Part shown: positions 16,351-24,141 of the stretch, one piece after another
Layout: every line of letters starts with the position of its first letter
Numbering within the stretch: position 1 is the first letter of the stretch
NCBI RefSeq assembly: GCF_029504695.1
Contig: NZ_JAQFIN010000004.1
Coordinates: 124,001-188,000 of the forward strand
Direction of reading: 5' to 3'
DNA: 64,000 bases
Source of the DNA: Parabacteroides sp. PF5-6
GTDB taxonomy: Bacteria > Bacteroidota > Bacteroidia > Bacteroidales > Tannerellaceae
Program-made: the position numbers and the translations under genes
Notes under the pieces: model-generated
What the model was told of the DNA's origin: nothing
The model's database searches: none
Seen by the model: only the letters and a program-made list of their open reading frames with translations

Positions 16351-16605
16351 ATGTTTAAGATATTATTATTCGGTGTCCTCTTTTTCTTTATGATGTTCCT
16401 GTTATTGGGCGTCTCTTTCCTGCGCGGGCTGAAGAACCTGTTCTTCGGAAATAGCGACAACAAACGACAAAGCCAGCAGCGCCAACAGCAACAGCAATCC
16501 CACCGTCAGCAACAACAGGAGAATACCGCAAGAAAAAAGATCTTCGCCAAAGACGAAGGCGAGTATGTGGATTATGAAGAGGTGAAAGAGGATAAAACCC
16601 CTTAA
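16351..16605 (+). CDS. DUF4834 family membrane-anchored protein
   Basis: 84 residues: one membrane span (LLFGVLFFFMMFLLLGVSFL, about 5-24), a Gln-rich linker (about 40-58) and the conserved C-terminal patch KDEGEYVDYEEVKE. This layout is that of DUF4834, found widely in Bacteroidetes, function unknown. A TATATTTG -7 box is at 16315-16322. Its end overlaps the convergent pssA by 4 bp. Confidence 0.85.
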   Translation: MFKILLFGVLFFFMMFLLLGVSFLRGLKNLFFGNSDNKRQSQQRQQQQQSHRQQQQENTARKKIFAKDEGEYVDYEEVKEDKTP

Positions 16606-17300
16606 TTCTTTTTTATCAACGACAATACAACGTAGAGCAGGATTGTCCCGGCCACGCCAAGGAAACCCCAGAGAACGGTGAACAGGATGGCGGCGAGGAC
16701 CAAGAGGTAACGCAGTTCATTGCCTTTCCAGGAGAGGGATTTGATCTTCAGGGAGAACATGGGGATCTCGGAAGTCAATAAAAAGGAGGTGGCGAGAGCT
16801 ACCAGGACGACAGCGGGAACGAGCCAGTCGGCATAGGTCGCCATCACCGGATGCAGTTCATACGCCAGAGCGACCCAGAACAACGCATGGGCGGGAACGG
16901 GAAGACCGATAAAAGAGGTAGTCTGCCGTTCGTCGATATTGAACTTCGCCAGGCGCAAACCGGAGAAGACCGGAATCACAAAAGCCAGATAAGGAAGATA
17001 GGTGTTAAACGCGCCCAAAGGCAGAAGCGGAGCGGCCTCACTCAACAGCCGAAACACAACTATGCCCGGAGCCACCCCGAAGCTCACCATATCACTCAGC
17101 GAATCCAATTCCTTGCCCATCGGCGAATACGCTTTCAACAAACGGGCGGCAAAGCCATCCAGAAAATCGAATACCGCAGCGATAATCACCCATAAGGCGG
17201 CCCAGAGGTAGTTGCCCTCGAACGCCATCACGATGGCCACGCAACCGGAAGCCAGACTCAGACAGGTAATTGTATTGGGAATATGTTTTCGGATGCCCAT
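16602..17300 (-). CDS. pssA: CDP-diacylglycerol--serine O-phosphatidyltransferase
   Basis: Membrane enzyme making phosphatidylserine. 232 residues with about seven hydrophobic spans and the CDP-alcohol phosphatidyltransferase motif DGFAAR-x8-GKELD-x2-SD at about residues 48-68. It directly follows psd (1 bp gap), so the two steps of phosphatidylethanolamine synthesis are encoded together. Confidence 0.96.
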   Translation of the reverse strand: MGIRKHIPNTITCLSLASGCVAIVMAFEGNYLWAALWVIIAAVFDFLDGFAARLLKAYSPMGKELDSLSDMVSFGVAPGIVVFRLLSEAAPLLPLGAFNTYLPYLAFVIPVFSGLRLAKFNIDERQTTSFIGLPVPAHALFWVALAYELHPVMATYADWLVPAVVLVALATSFLLTSEIPMFSLKIKSLSWKGNELRYLLVLAAILFTVLWGFLGVAGTILLYVVLSLIKKN

Positions 17301-17301
17301 C

Positions 17302-18000
17302 TTATTCGCAGGGGTTCGTTGGGATACGGGCGATCACGGTTTGGTTGCCCGTCACTTTCTGATCCATCTCCACCAGGATCTCGGCATCCAGCGGCAGGTA
17401 AAGGTCGACCCGCGAGCCGAATTTGATAAAGCCCAGATGTTCGTCGACACAGCAGTCGTCGCCTACCTGAGCGTAGGTCACGATCCGGCGTGCCATGGCT
17501 CCGGCGATCTGCCGCACCAGGATATCAATCCCGCTACGGGTCGTGATCACCACGGCAGAGCGTTCGTTCTCCGTACTGCTCTTCGGCAGGTAAGCCGCCA
17601 TAAAGCGACCATTGTGGTGTGATACATATTTAACTGTTCCGTTTACCGGAAACCAATTGGCATGCACATTGAAGACCGACATAAAGATCGACACCTGCAA
17701 CCGGTTCTCGTGCAGGATCTCATTCTCCTTCACCTCCTCGATGGCCACGATCGTGCCGTCGGCAGGCGCCACAACCATACCTTCCGGATCGAAAGGGAAA
17801 CGGCGGAACGGACTGCGGAAGAAGTTCAAAAGTAACAGGAAAAAGACGGAAGAAACAGCCAAAACAGTATAAACGAGAGCTTTACAGCCGACAGTATAAT
17901 ATAATGTCATATTCGCAACGAACAACACCGTAAACAGGGAGAGCAGCAAACCTGTCCCCTCTTTGTGTACCGTCATTCTTTTCAAGCGCCGTCTCTTCAT
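17302..18000 (-). CDS. psd: Phosphatidylserine decarboxylase proenzyme
   Basis: Converts phosphatidylserine to phosphatidylethanolamine. From the ATG at 18000 (MKRRRLKRMTVHKEG) the protein is 232 residues, the short form seen in Bacteroidetes. N-terminal membrane spans (LLLSLFTVLFVANMTLYYTV) precede the catalytic part (VVAPADGTIVAIEE, SVFNVHANWFPVNG). The self-cleavage and pyruvoyl-forming site is GFIKFGSRVDLYLP, the LGST-equivalent FGS. Confidence 0.94.
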   Translation of the reverse strand: MKRRRLKRMTVHKEGTGLLLSLFTVLFVANMTLYYTVGCKALVYTVLAVSSVFFLLLLNFFRSPFRRFPFDPEGMVVAPADGTIVAIEEVKENEILHENRLQVSIFMSVFNVHANWFPVNGTVKYVSHHNGRFMAAYLPKSSTENERSAVVITTRSGIDILVRQIAGAMARRIVTYAQVGDDCCVDEHLGFIKFGSRVDLYLPLDAEILVEMDQKVTGNQTVIARIPTNPCE

Positions 18001-18069
18001 AGGATAATAAAACGCAAAATTATTCATTTTTATGGAATAACAAAGAGAAAGAAGGTAGAAGTTAGAATA

Positions 18070-21000
18070 CTACCTACTAACTTCCTTGATAACATCAAGC
18101 CCAACATACCACAAATAGCCCTTCACCTCCGGGTAGCCCATTTCGCGGATCAGGCGGAGGTAGTTGCGCACCTGGCTGAGGTGGGCGGGGTCTTCTATGT
18201 CGCCAAACTTATAATCGACCACGATGGCTTGCCCTTCGGAGAGCATTACGCGGTCGGGCCGGCGGCTCTTGCCGCTGCCGGAGAGGATCTCGACCTCGTT
18301 CAGTACCCGCGTGGGGGCGTGATACCAGGCGTAGACTTCCGGTTTATTCAACAGTCTTTCTAACTCCACTTTGAGGCTTTCGGCTTCCTGGCGGTTGATC
18401 ACCCCTTCGCGGCGGTAGCGCTCGACCGAATCGGGGATATCCTCGGCGGTGCGGATACGGCTTAAGATCTCATGCATCAAGGCGCCATGCTTTCTGGGCG
18501 AGTCGTCGAAGAAAAGTTCTTTCCCGTGCAGGCGCAATTCGAGGCGCTCTTCGGGTGAGACAGAGAGTAATTTGTCGAACAGTATCTCTTCGGTGGCGGA
18601 TTCTTTTGTTTTCTTTTCCGTTTGCCACCAGTCGCCCCATTCGAAAACGCCGGCTTCGGTATCAAACGTCGAAGGCATATCCTTCAAAGGCTGCCCTTCG
18701 CGGGTGTGCGGTTCGGCTGTCGACAATCCGGCCCATAACAGGCTGGAGATGGAATCGATCTTTTCCACTTCGCCCGACTTCGTGAGCTTCTTCGGCCGGG
18801 GAGCGAAGACAATCAGCTCCTCCTTGGCACGGGTCAGGGCGACGTAGAGGGTGTTCAGGTTGTCGATACAAGCATACAAACGCTCGTTGAAGTAGTCGGT
18901 GGCAAAGCGGGTATTCGCCAGGTTGCGGCTGTAGCGTACCGGCACCAGGCGCAGGGTATTGAACGGCGCCGTCTGCGGACGACACCAGAGGATCACCGAT
19001 TGCGTCGGGCGGTGGTCGATCTCCCAGTCGCCAAAAGGTACGATAATCACCTTCATGCCCAGGCCTTTTGCCTTGTGGATCGTCAGGATCCGGATCGCAT
19101 CCTGCCCGTCGGGGGTCGCGATGGTCTTGCGCACGCCACTCTCTTCCCACCATTTGAGGAACTTACCCAGGTCGGTACCCTCTTTCCGGCTAAACTCGAT
19201 CACCAGATCGAGGAAAGCCTGGACAAACGCCTGCTCGTTCACCGGGAAGTGATCGCCGAAAAGGCGGCACAGCCCTTCCGCCATCTCGTAGAGCGAGAGG
19301 GTGGCGAGCGCTTCCAGTTCTTCTTTCTTTGCCGATAGGGAATCGGCCTGATCCGCATCAAACGTGCCCGTCAGTGCATAGAAAGAGAAACGTGCCATCT
19401 GCTGCGCCGTCCGATCCTCCGGACTTTTGAGGTAGTGCAACAGGGCAATCAATAAACGCACGGAAGGGGAACTGCCGACAAACAAGGCATCGTCGGAGAT
19501 CAGATCATAGCGGTAGCGGTCGGAAGGGTTCTCCTCCTTATGGGTCAGTAGCTTATCGGCCACCGCCGCCCCTTCCTGGTTCGTCCGCACCAGGATACCG
19601 ATATCGCGCAGGGAATAGCCGTTGTCTTGCAAGCGCTCCACGATGCCCGGCAAACGGTCCAATGCCTCCTCTTTCCACGGCCGCTCCTCGTCTTCGCGCG
19701 ACAGGAACTCGATCCGCACATGCCCGTCTTTCTCGCGCAGAGGGGGGGCAGGCTGCTGATAATGTTGCTTATACGCCGATACGATCCGGGAAAAGAAAAA
19801 TGCCTTCTCGGCCTCCGTCAGGGAAGAGGCATCCAGGGCTTCATTGTAAACCACCTGAAGCAATCCGGGCGCTACGGTAAAAAAGGCATTATTGAAAGCC
19901 GTGATCAGGCGGCTACTGCGCCAGTTCTCTTCCAGGTTCTTCTCCTCCAGCTGCTCGGGCAGGAAATCCGATGCGACCTGTTCGTCCAATAATTTCCAGT
20001 CGGAATTACGGAAACGGTAGATACTTTGTTTCACATCGCCTACAATCAGGTTTGTCTGGCGATAAGCCAAGCTCTCCCGGATCAGCGGGTGGAAGTTATG
20101 CCATTGCATGCTGCTGGTGTCCTGGAACTCATCGATCATATAATGGTCGATGCGCGTGCCGGTCTTCTCGTAGACAAAAGGTGCATCGCTGCCATCGATC
20201 ACCTTACTCAGGAGCTCGGTCGTATCGGCAATCAGCAATACGTTCTTCTCTTCGCGGTAGGCGGCGATCTGCGCGGAGATATCGTTCAGGATACCCAACG
20301 TATAATAATAGCGGCTAATCTCTTTGGCTGTATGGTAGTCGGTCAGGTTGGAGAAGAGCCGTACGATGGCCGCGATGCAATCGTTCAACCCTTCGTTGTA
20401 GGCCACGGTTATGCGTTGAATCACCTCCGGCGGATCGCTGCGGCTGTACCATTTCTCGACCGTATCGGGCAGGTTCATAAACGTTGCCGTAGGTTCTTTC
20501 ATCTCGCCGGCCGCCCATTTCTTTAAGAGTTGAAAAGGCGAGCGGCCTTTATTCACAAACTCATCGGGAGTCAGCCCGTAACGGCTGATCAGCCCCAGGC
20601 CCATCTCACCCAGGCGCTGCACCTCTTTCTCGACCGATTGCATCAGCCGGAACAGTTCTTTCCGGTATTGCTCGAGGGCTTCTTTGTCGGCAATATCTTC
20701 GCTGACCTGCTCACTGTTCAGTTTGAAGCTCTCTTTGAATACCTCCTGTCCCAGGGTCATGATATCTTTCCGCAGGTTCCAGCTCCCACCGTCTTCCACC
20801 TTCTCCTCGGCGAAGCGCAACAGCCAGCCCAGTAAGACTTTATTCTCTTTCTTATCCAGATCGGCCAACAGGTTATCCACCGCTTCGGTCAACACCAGGT
20901 CGCGATCCATCTCCAGACTATACCCGCCCTGCAGCCCGATCTCGCGGGTAAAGGCACGCATGGTCTGCTGAAAAAAGCGGTCGATCGTACTGATATTAAA

Positions 21001-21297
21001 CGAAGAGTAATCGTGCAGAATCGTACGCAATGTCGTGTTCGCTTTCTGCCGCAGCTTCTCTTCCGTCAGTTTCCACTGCCGGCAGAGATCGCCGATATGC
21101 GGAGAGAATTGACCCGAAGCAAGCGCATACAACTCTTCGATGATCCTGTTTTTCATCTCGTCCGTTGCTTTGTTGGTGAAAGTAACCGCCAAGATCCGGC
21201 GATAGGCATTCGGATGAGCGAACAGCAGCTTCAGGTAATCACCCGTCAGGCGATGGGTTTTCCCCGCTCCGGCGGAGGCACGGTAGATTGTTAGCAT
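18070..21297 (-). CDS. UvrD/RecB-like helicase-nuclease (AddA-type)
   Basis: A 1075-residue protein from the ATG at 21297. Walker A is ASAGAGKTHRL at about 8-18; motif II MIDEFQDTSS at about 380-389; later SF1 motifs include TIHKAKGLGMKVIIVPFGDW and YVALTRAKEELIVF. The C-terminal about 200 residues hold a PD-(D/E)xK nuclease domain (GALMHEILSRI, RRPDRVMLSEGQAIVVDYKF). This is the AddA/RecB architecture of double-strand-break processing enzymes. The AddB-like partner is not in the window. Confidence 0.9.
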   Translation of the reverse strand: MLTIYRASAGAGKTHRLTGDYLKLLFAHPNAYRRILAVTFTNKATDEMKNRIIEELYALASGQFSPHIGDLCRQWKLTEEKLRQKANTTLRTILHDYSSFNISTIDRFFQQTMRAFTREIGLQGGYSLEMDRDLVLTEAVDNLLADLDKKENKVLLGWLLRFAEEKVEDGGSWNLRKDIMTLGQEVFKESFKLNSEQVSEDIADKEALEQYRKELFRLMQSVEKEVQRLGEMGLGLISRYGLTPDEFVNKGRSPFQLLKKWAAGEMKEPTATFMNLPDTVEKWYSRSDPPEVIQRITVAYNEGLNDCIAAIVRLFSNLTDYHTAKEISRYYYTLGILNDISAQIAAYREEKNVLLIADTTELLSKVIDGSDAPFVYEKTGTRIDHYMIDEFQDTSSMQWHNFHPLIRESLAYRQTNLIVGDVKQSIYRFRNSDWKLLDEQVASDFLPEQLEEKNLEENWRSSRLITAFNNAFFTVAPGLLQVVYNEALDASSLTEAEKAFFFSRIVSAYKQHYQQPAPPLREKDGHVRIEFLSREDEERPWKEEALDRLPGIVERLQDNGYSLRDIGILVRTNQEGAAVADKLLTHKEENPSDRYRYDLISDDALFVGSSPSVRLLIALLHYLKSPEDRTAQQMARFSFYALTGTFDADQADSLSAKKEELEALATLSLYEMAEGLCRLFGDHFPVNEQAFVQAFLDLVIEFSRKEGTDLGKFLKWWEESGVRKTIATPDGQDAIRILTIHKAKGLGMKVIIVPFGDWEIDHRPTQSVILWCRPQTAPFNTLRLVPVRYSRNLANTRFATDYFNERLYACIDNLNTLYVALTRAKEELIVFAPRPKKLTKSGEVEKIDSISSLLWAGLSTAEPHTREGQPLKDMPSTFDTEAGVFEWGDWWQTEKKTKESATEEILFDKLLSVSPEERLELRLHGKELFFDDSPRKHGALMHEILSRIRTAEDIPDSVERYRREGVINRQEAESLKVELERLLNKPEVYAWYHAPTRVLNEVEILSGSGKSRRPDRVMLSEGQAIVVDYKFGDIEDPAHLSQVRNYLRLIREMGYPEVKGYLWYVGLDVIKEVSR

Positions 21298-21318
21298 AAT
21301 TTGCAATTATGAATTGTG

Positions 21319-21399
21319 AATTATGAATTATGAATTATGAGAAGCGCAAGCAATAACTCGTTTACCGCTTGCGCTTCTCATAATTCATAATTCATAATT
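21319..21399. repeat. AATTATG heptamer hairpin with perfect 33-bp arms
   Basis: Left arm 21319-21351 (three AATTATG units then AGAAGCGCAAGC) is perfectly complementary to 21367-21399 around a 15-nt loop. The right arm runs into the 3' end of the SUI1-family gene and supplies its last Leu codon and TGA stop. Confidence 0.95.
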
Positions 21400-21739
21400 T
21401 TTTAGATTTCAAATACCCTTCTTTCTGTAGTAGCTCCAACACCTTCTGGCGATGGTCGCCCTGGATGATCACTTCGCTGTCTTTGGCCGAACCGCCTACG
21501 CCACATTTGGTTTTGAGGAATTTGCCTAACGTCTCCAGATCGGCCGCCGTGCCGCGGAAACCGGTGATCAGCGTCACCATCTTTCCCCCCCGGTTGCGCT
21601 TGTCGAGCGATATACGCAGTGGCTGTTTCTCTTTCGGCAGCGTTTCTTCTTCCGCTTCGTCTCCTGTGTTGTATTGAAAATCAGGATTGGTGGAGTACAT
21701 CACTCCTAACCGGTCTTTCCAATCGTTATCCTTTTTCAT
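21392..21739 (-). CDS. SUI1/YciH family translation initiation factor
   Basis: 115 residues from the ATG at 21739 (MKKDNDWKDRLGVMYSTNPD). The eIF1/SUI1 fold occupies about residues 40-113: LRISLDKRNRGGKMVTLITG, then CGVGGSAKDSEVIIQGDHRQ and VLELLQKEGY. It probably monitors start-codon selection as in YciH. The last residue and stop codon are provided by a repeat hairpin. Expression is predicted from two duplicated promoter segments. Confidence 0.92.
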   Translation of the reverse strand: MKKDNDWKDRLGVMYSTNPDFQYNTGDEAEEETLPKEKQPLRISLDKRNRGGKMVTLITGFRGTAADLETLGKFLKTKCGVGGSAKDSEVIIQGDHRQKVLELLQKEGYLKSKKL

Positions 21740-21760
21740 ATCCTTCTTCTGTCTTCTAAC

Positions 21761-21863
21761 TTCGATTTGTGAAACAAAGATAGTGAAAGTCGAATACAGA
21801 AGCAAGCTTGCTTGATTATGTTGAGGCGCATCCTATCTTCGATTTGTGAAACAAAGATAGTGA
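21761..21863 (-). promoter_or_regulatory. Duplicated promoter segment upstream of the SUI1 gene
   Basis: A 26-bp segment (TTCGATTTGTGAAACAAAGA...) at 21761-21786 recurs exactly at 21838-21863. Each carries on the minus strand TATCTTTG (21775-21782 and 21852-21859), giving tandem -7 boxes 77 bp apart. The -33 elements are weak in both. Confidence 0.6.
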
Positions 21864-21918
21864 TATATTTGATCATCTGCCCGATTTCTCGTATCTTGTC
21901 CGTCTAAAATCAAGAACG

Positions 21919-22743
21919 ATGAAGAGAGGATTTATCATGTTGATCAGTCTGTTCTGTCTCGGGCAAATTCAGGCACAGTCCAGATACGATTTTTTCCTGA
22001 CGAATGAAGGAATAATGTTTTTCCCGCCCACCGCAAAGGAGTATAACCTATCGATACCCCAGTTGAATTACAACCTGTATATTCCGGAGTACAAACCGAC
22101 GGTCAAACCCATGGACTTCGAAGTTGGCGAACTACCGATGCAAACAGCAACCGATCGCCCGATGGATATGCAGATCCTGTCGGCCGCCTATAGCCCGTTT
22201 TTCAATATCTATGCGCCGATGCTCAGGCGGGTGTCTCCGATGGCTTTTGATTTTAACGAGATTGAGATTACCCCGCTGTCCGACAAACTATCCGCGGTGG
22301 TCAACGGTTGGCAATACACCTGGCCCGGCGCCGGCGGACTGACCATGTTCAGCTCGGGCATGGCCTGGCAAAGTGGGAAATGGACGGTCACAGGCAGTGG
22401 CTTTGCCGGGCATTTCCATACGCCTTTCAACCTGAGTCCGGAATACCTGATGGGCGCAAACGCGAAAGTCAGATACGACATCAACCAGCGGCTGGCCGTC
22501 CGTGCCTGGGGGCAATACACCCATTATTTCAACGACCAGAAAGACAATCCGCACTTACAGATGAACCCCTTCTTCAACCATACCAGCATCGGCGGAGCCA
22601 TGGAATACAAATTCAATGATAACTTCGGCGTCGGCATGGGTGTCGACTACCGCCACAACCCCCGGAACAACAAATTCGAACCGCAGTACATGTTCTACCC
22701 CGTCTTCAAAACCAAAAGCGGCATCCAGATCCGGGTGCATTGA
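21919..22743 (+). CDS. Exported protein of unknown function, probable outer-membrane
   Basis: 274 residues with a clear signal peptide (FIMLISLFCLGQIQAQ). The middle holds short beta-strand-like segments and the C-terminal 130 residues alternate Gly/aromatic strands (WTVTGSGFAGHFHTP, LAVRAWGQYTHYF, FGVGMGVDYRH) as in an outer-membrane barrel. I do not recognise the family. It stands alone, between an AT-rich promoter region and a long repeat region. Confidence 0.75.
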   Translation: MKRGFIMLISLFCLGQIQAQSRYDFFLTNEGIMFFPPTAKEYNLSIPQLNYNLYIPEYKPTVKPMDFEVGELPMQTATDRPMDMQILSAAYSPFFNIYAPMLRRVSPMAFDFNEIEITPLSDKLSAVVNGWQYTWPGAGGLTMFSSGMAWQSGKWTVTGSGFAGHFHTPFNLSPEYLMGANAKVRYDINQRLAVRAWGQYTHYFNDQKDNPHLQMNPFFNHTSIGGAMEYKFNDNFGVGMGVDYRHNPRNNKFEPQYMFYPVFKTKSGIQIRVH

Positions 22744-22762
22744 AGCGGTGTTCTGCTCTGCG

Positions 22763-22804
22763 CCTTCTCTCTTCTCTCTTCTCTCTTCTCTCTTCTTTCT
22801 TCTG
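22763..22804. repeat. TTCTCTC heptamer tandem repeat
   Basis: Four exact TTCTCTC copies followed by TTCTTTC, directly after the preceding gene's stop; same 7-nt period as the other heptamer arrays of the window. Confidence 0.85.
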
Positions 22805-22845
22805 AGAAAAAAATCTGAGGATTGTTTTTTTTGATGCAATCTATA

Positions 22846-22962
22846 AGTCGTTGAAAATGAGGTATTAGTATTCCCGTCGGAAACTACCGGTAGTTTGCGC
22901 ACAAAGTACCGGTAGTTTGGCGACAAAATATTAGTAGTTTGCGCACAAACTACCGGTAGTTT
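22846..22962. repeat. 22-bp-period palindrome element, copy 1
   Basis: Four units start at 22881, 22903, 22925 and 22947, exactly 22 bp apart: AAACTACCGGTAGTTT (perfect palindrome), AAAGTACCGGTAGTTT, the degenerate AAAATATTAGTAGTTT, and AAACTACCGGTAGTTT. The 35 bp to the left (GAATACTAATACCTCATTTT on the other strand) is also shared with the copy at 61.5 kb, so the element is longer than the palindromes. Confidence 0.92.
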
Positions 22963-23010
22963 GAAAAGGGGGGATTGCGGCAATGAAAACAAGGAGTAAA
23001 TAGTCCCGCA

Positions 23011-23088
23011 AAATCCCTGCCGGCCTTTGGCCAAACTCCGCCGGCCTTTTGGAAAACCCTGCCGGCCTTTTCGGTAAAGGAGTCGGCT
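23011..23088. repeat. 21-bp GC-rich repeats
   Basis: Three to four degenerate units of the CCGGCCTTTTGGAAAACCCTG type at a 21-bp spacing. They lie about 65 bp upstream of the 38-bp inverted-repeat element, an order repeated at 46.3-46.7 kb. Confidence 0.85.
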
Positions 23089-23150
23089 TGGGTTGACAAA
23101 TGACAGATGTTAACAAATGCAAATAGCAAATAGTGGTAAACCGATCATCC

Positions 23151-23364
23151 CGCACATAGTTTTTCATTTTTTTACTACCATCATACAGCCGGGACAGACA
23201 ACAATGTTAAACCGATCACTGTTGGGGCTCGCCAACAGGTAGCAGAAAGTTACTTACAGGATTTTCACTGCTTTTTTTATTATCTGAAATAGCTATATGA
23301 TTGATATACAGATGCGAAAGAAAATCCTGTATGATGTAAGTAAAAAAACGAAAAACTCTGTTCG
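23151..23364. repeat. 214-bp element with 38-bp terminal inverted repeats, copy 1
   Basis: Left terminus 23151-23188 and right terminus 23327-23364 are inverted repeats matching at 33 of 38 positions. The 138-bp interior has no reading frame of note but is clearly homologous to the copy at 46466-46679, as is about 45 bp of left flank (TGTTAACAAATGCAAATAGC). Shape and dispersal resemble a MITE. Confidence 0.88.
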
Positions 23365-23436
23365 GAGGGTATTTTGAGGTTTTTGTTCGTAAACAGCGCG
23401 CGCAGCGCGTTTTCAAATATTTTGATATTTGATTCC

Positions 23437-23640
23437 TTCCCTAAGCGAGGCTTGCCGAGCCAGTTCCCCTCTTGAGAGGGGTTGGGGGTGTGTGACGAGC
23501 CGTAGGCGAGCAAAAACAAATCTAAAAGTCCTATTATGCTTTTGAATACCAGATAGGTATTCTGGTTTATTTGTGCTAGCTCCGCTCGTCACACACCCCT
23601 AACCCCTCTCGAGAGGGGAAGCGTTCAGGCTTCGCCTTCA
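23437..23640. repeat. Inverted element around CCCCTCTCGAGAGGGG
   Basis: The left part (23437-23513: CCCCTCTTGAGAGGGGTTGG then GGGTGTGTGACGAGC) recurs inverted at 23574-23640. Between them a small hairpin GAATACC-AGAT-AGGTATTC occupies 23549-23567. Arms are imperfect but about 60 bp long. Confidence 0.8.
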
Positions 23641-23666
23641 CGCGGCGCAAAGCGGTAAAACACCTT

Positions 23667-23830
23667 CAAATTTTCTTCCATTCACCGCTCCGCGCCTACT
23701 AACTACTAACTACTAACTACTAACTACCAACTACTGAAGAAAATCTTCCAATTTTCTTCTATTTACCGCTCCGCGCCTACCCACTACTCACTACCCACTA
23801 CCAACTACGGAAGAAAATCTCCCGATTTTC
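23667..23830. repeat. Tandem duplication carrying two different heptamer arrays
   Basis: The block TTTACCGCTCCGCGCCTAC... GAAGAAAATCT occurs twice in a row. In the first copy the middle is CTACTAA heptamers (about 23695-23735); in the second it is CTACCCA/CTACTCA heptamers (about 23778-23810). Frames are identical, the 7-mer is not. Confidence 0.85.
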
Positions 23831-23957
23831 TTCCCGTAACCCGCAGCATGTTTGCAAATTGAAGCCTTTTCGTTAATTAAAGTGGGTGTTTTGTATAATA
23901 ACTCTTGCTTTCATTAAAAAAAAGGAAGGAAGCGGGCGGCTTGTAAAAAAAGATTTT

Positions 23958-24141
23958 TATCTTTGCCTCATTAGAATGGTGTGAACGGGCTTCACCGTTG
24001 CGGTGTAATGGCCTTGAAAGAGGCCGGATGCGAGGTTGATAACCGTTATTTATTATTATTTTTTGTTTCGGCCGGGTTCCCGAATAACGAACCCCACTAT
24101 AGTAGATATTAAGATTATTATTAATTAAAATTTATTCAATT
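23958..24141 (+). promoter_or_regulatory. Promoter -7 box and about 170-nt structured 5' leader
   Basis: TATCTTTG at 23958-23965 predicts transcription from about 23972. The leader holds small hairpins GTGAA/TTCAC (23981-23995), GGCCT/AGGCC (24010-24025), GGTT/AACC (24034-24044, followed by a T-rich run) and GGGTTC/GAACCC (24074-24094). I do not recognise a known riboswitch class. Confidence 0.5.
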
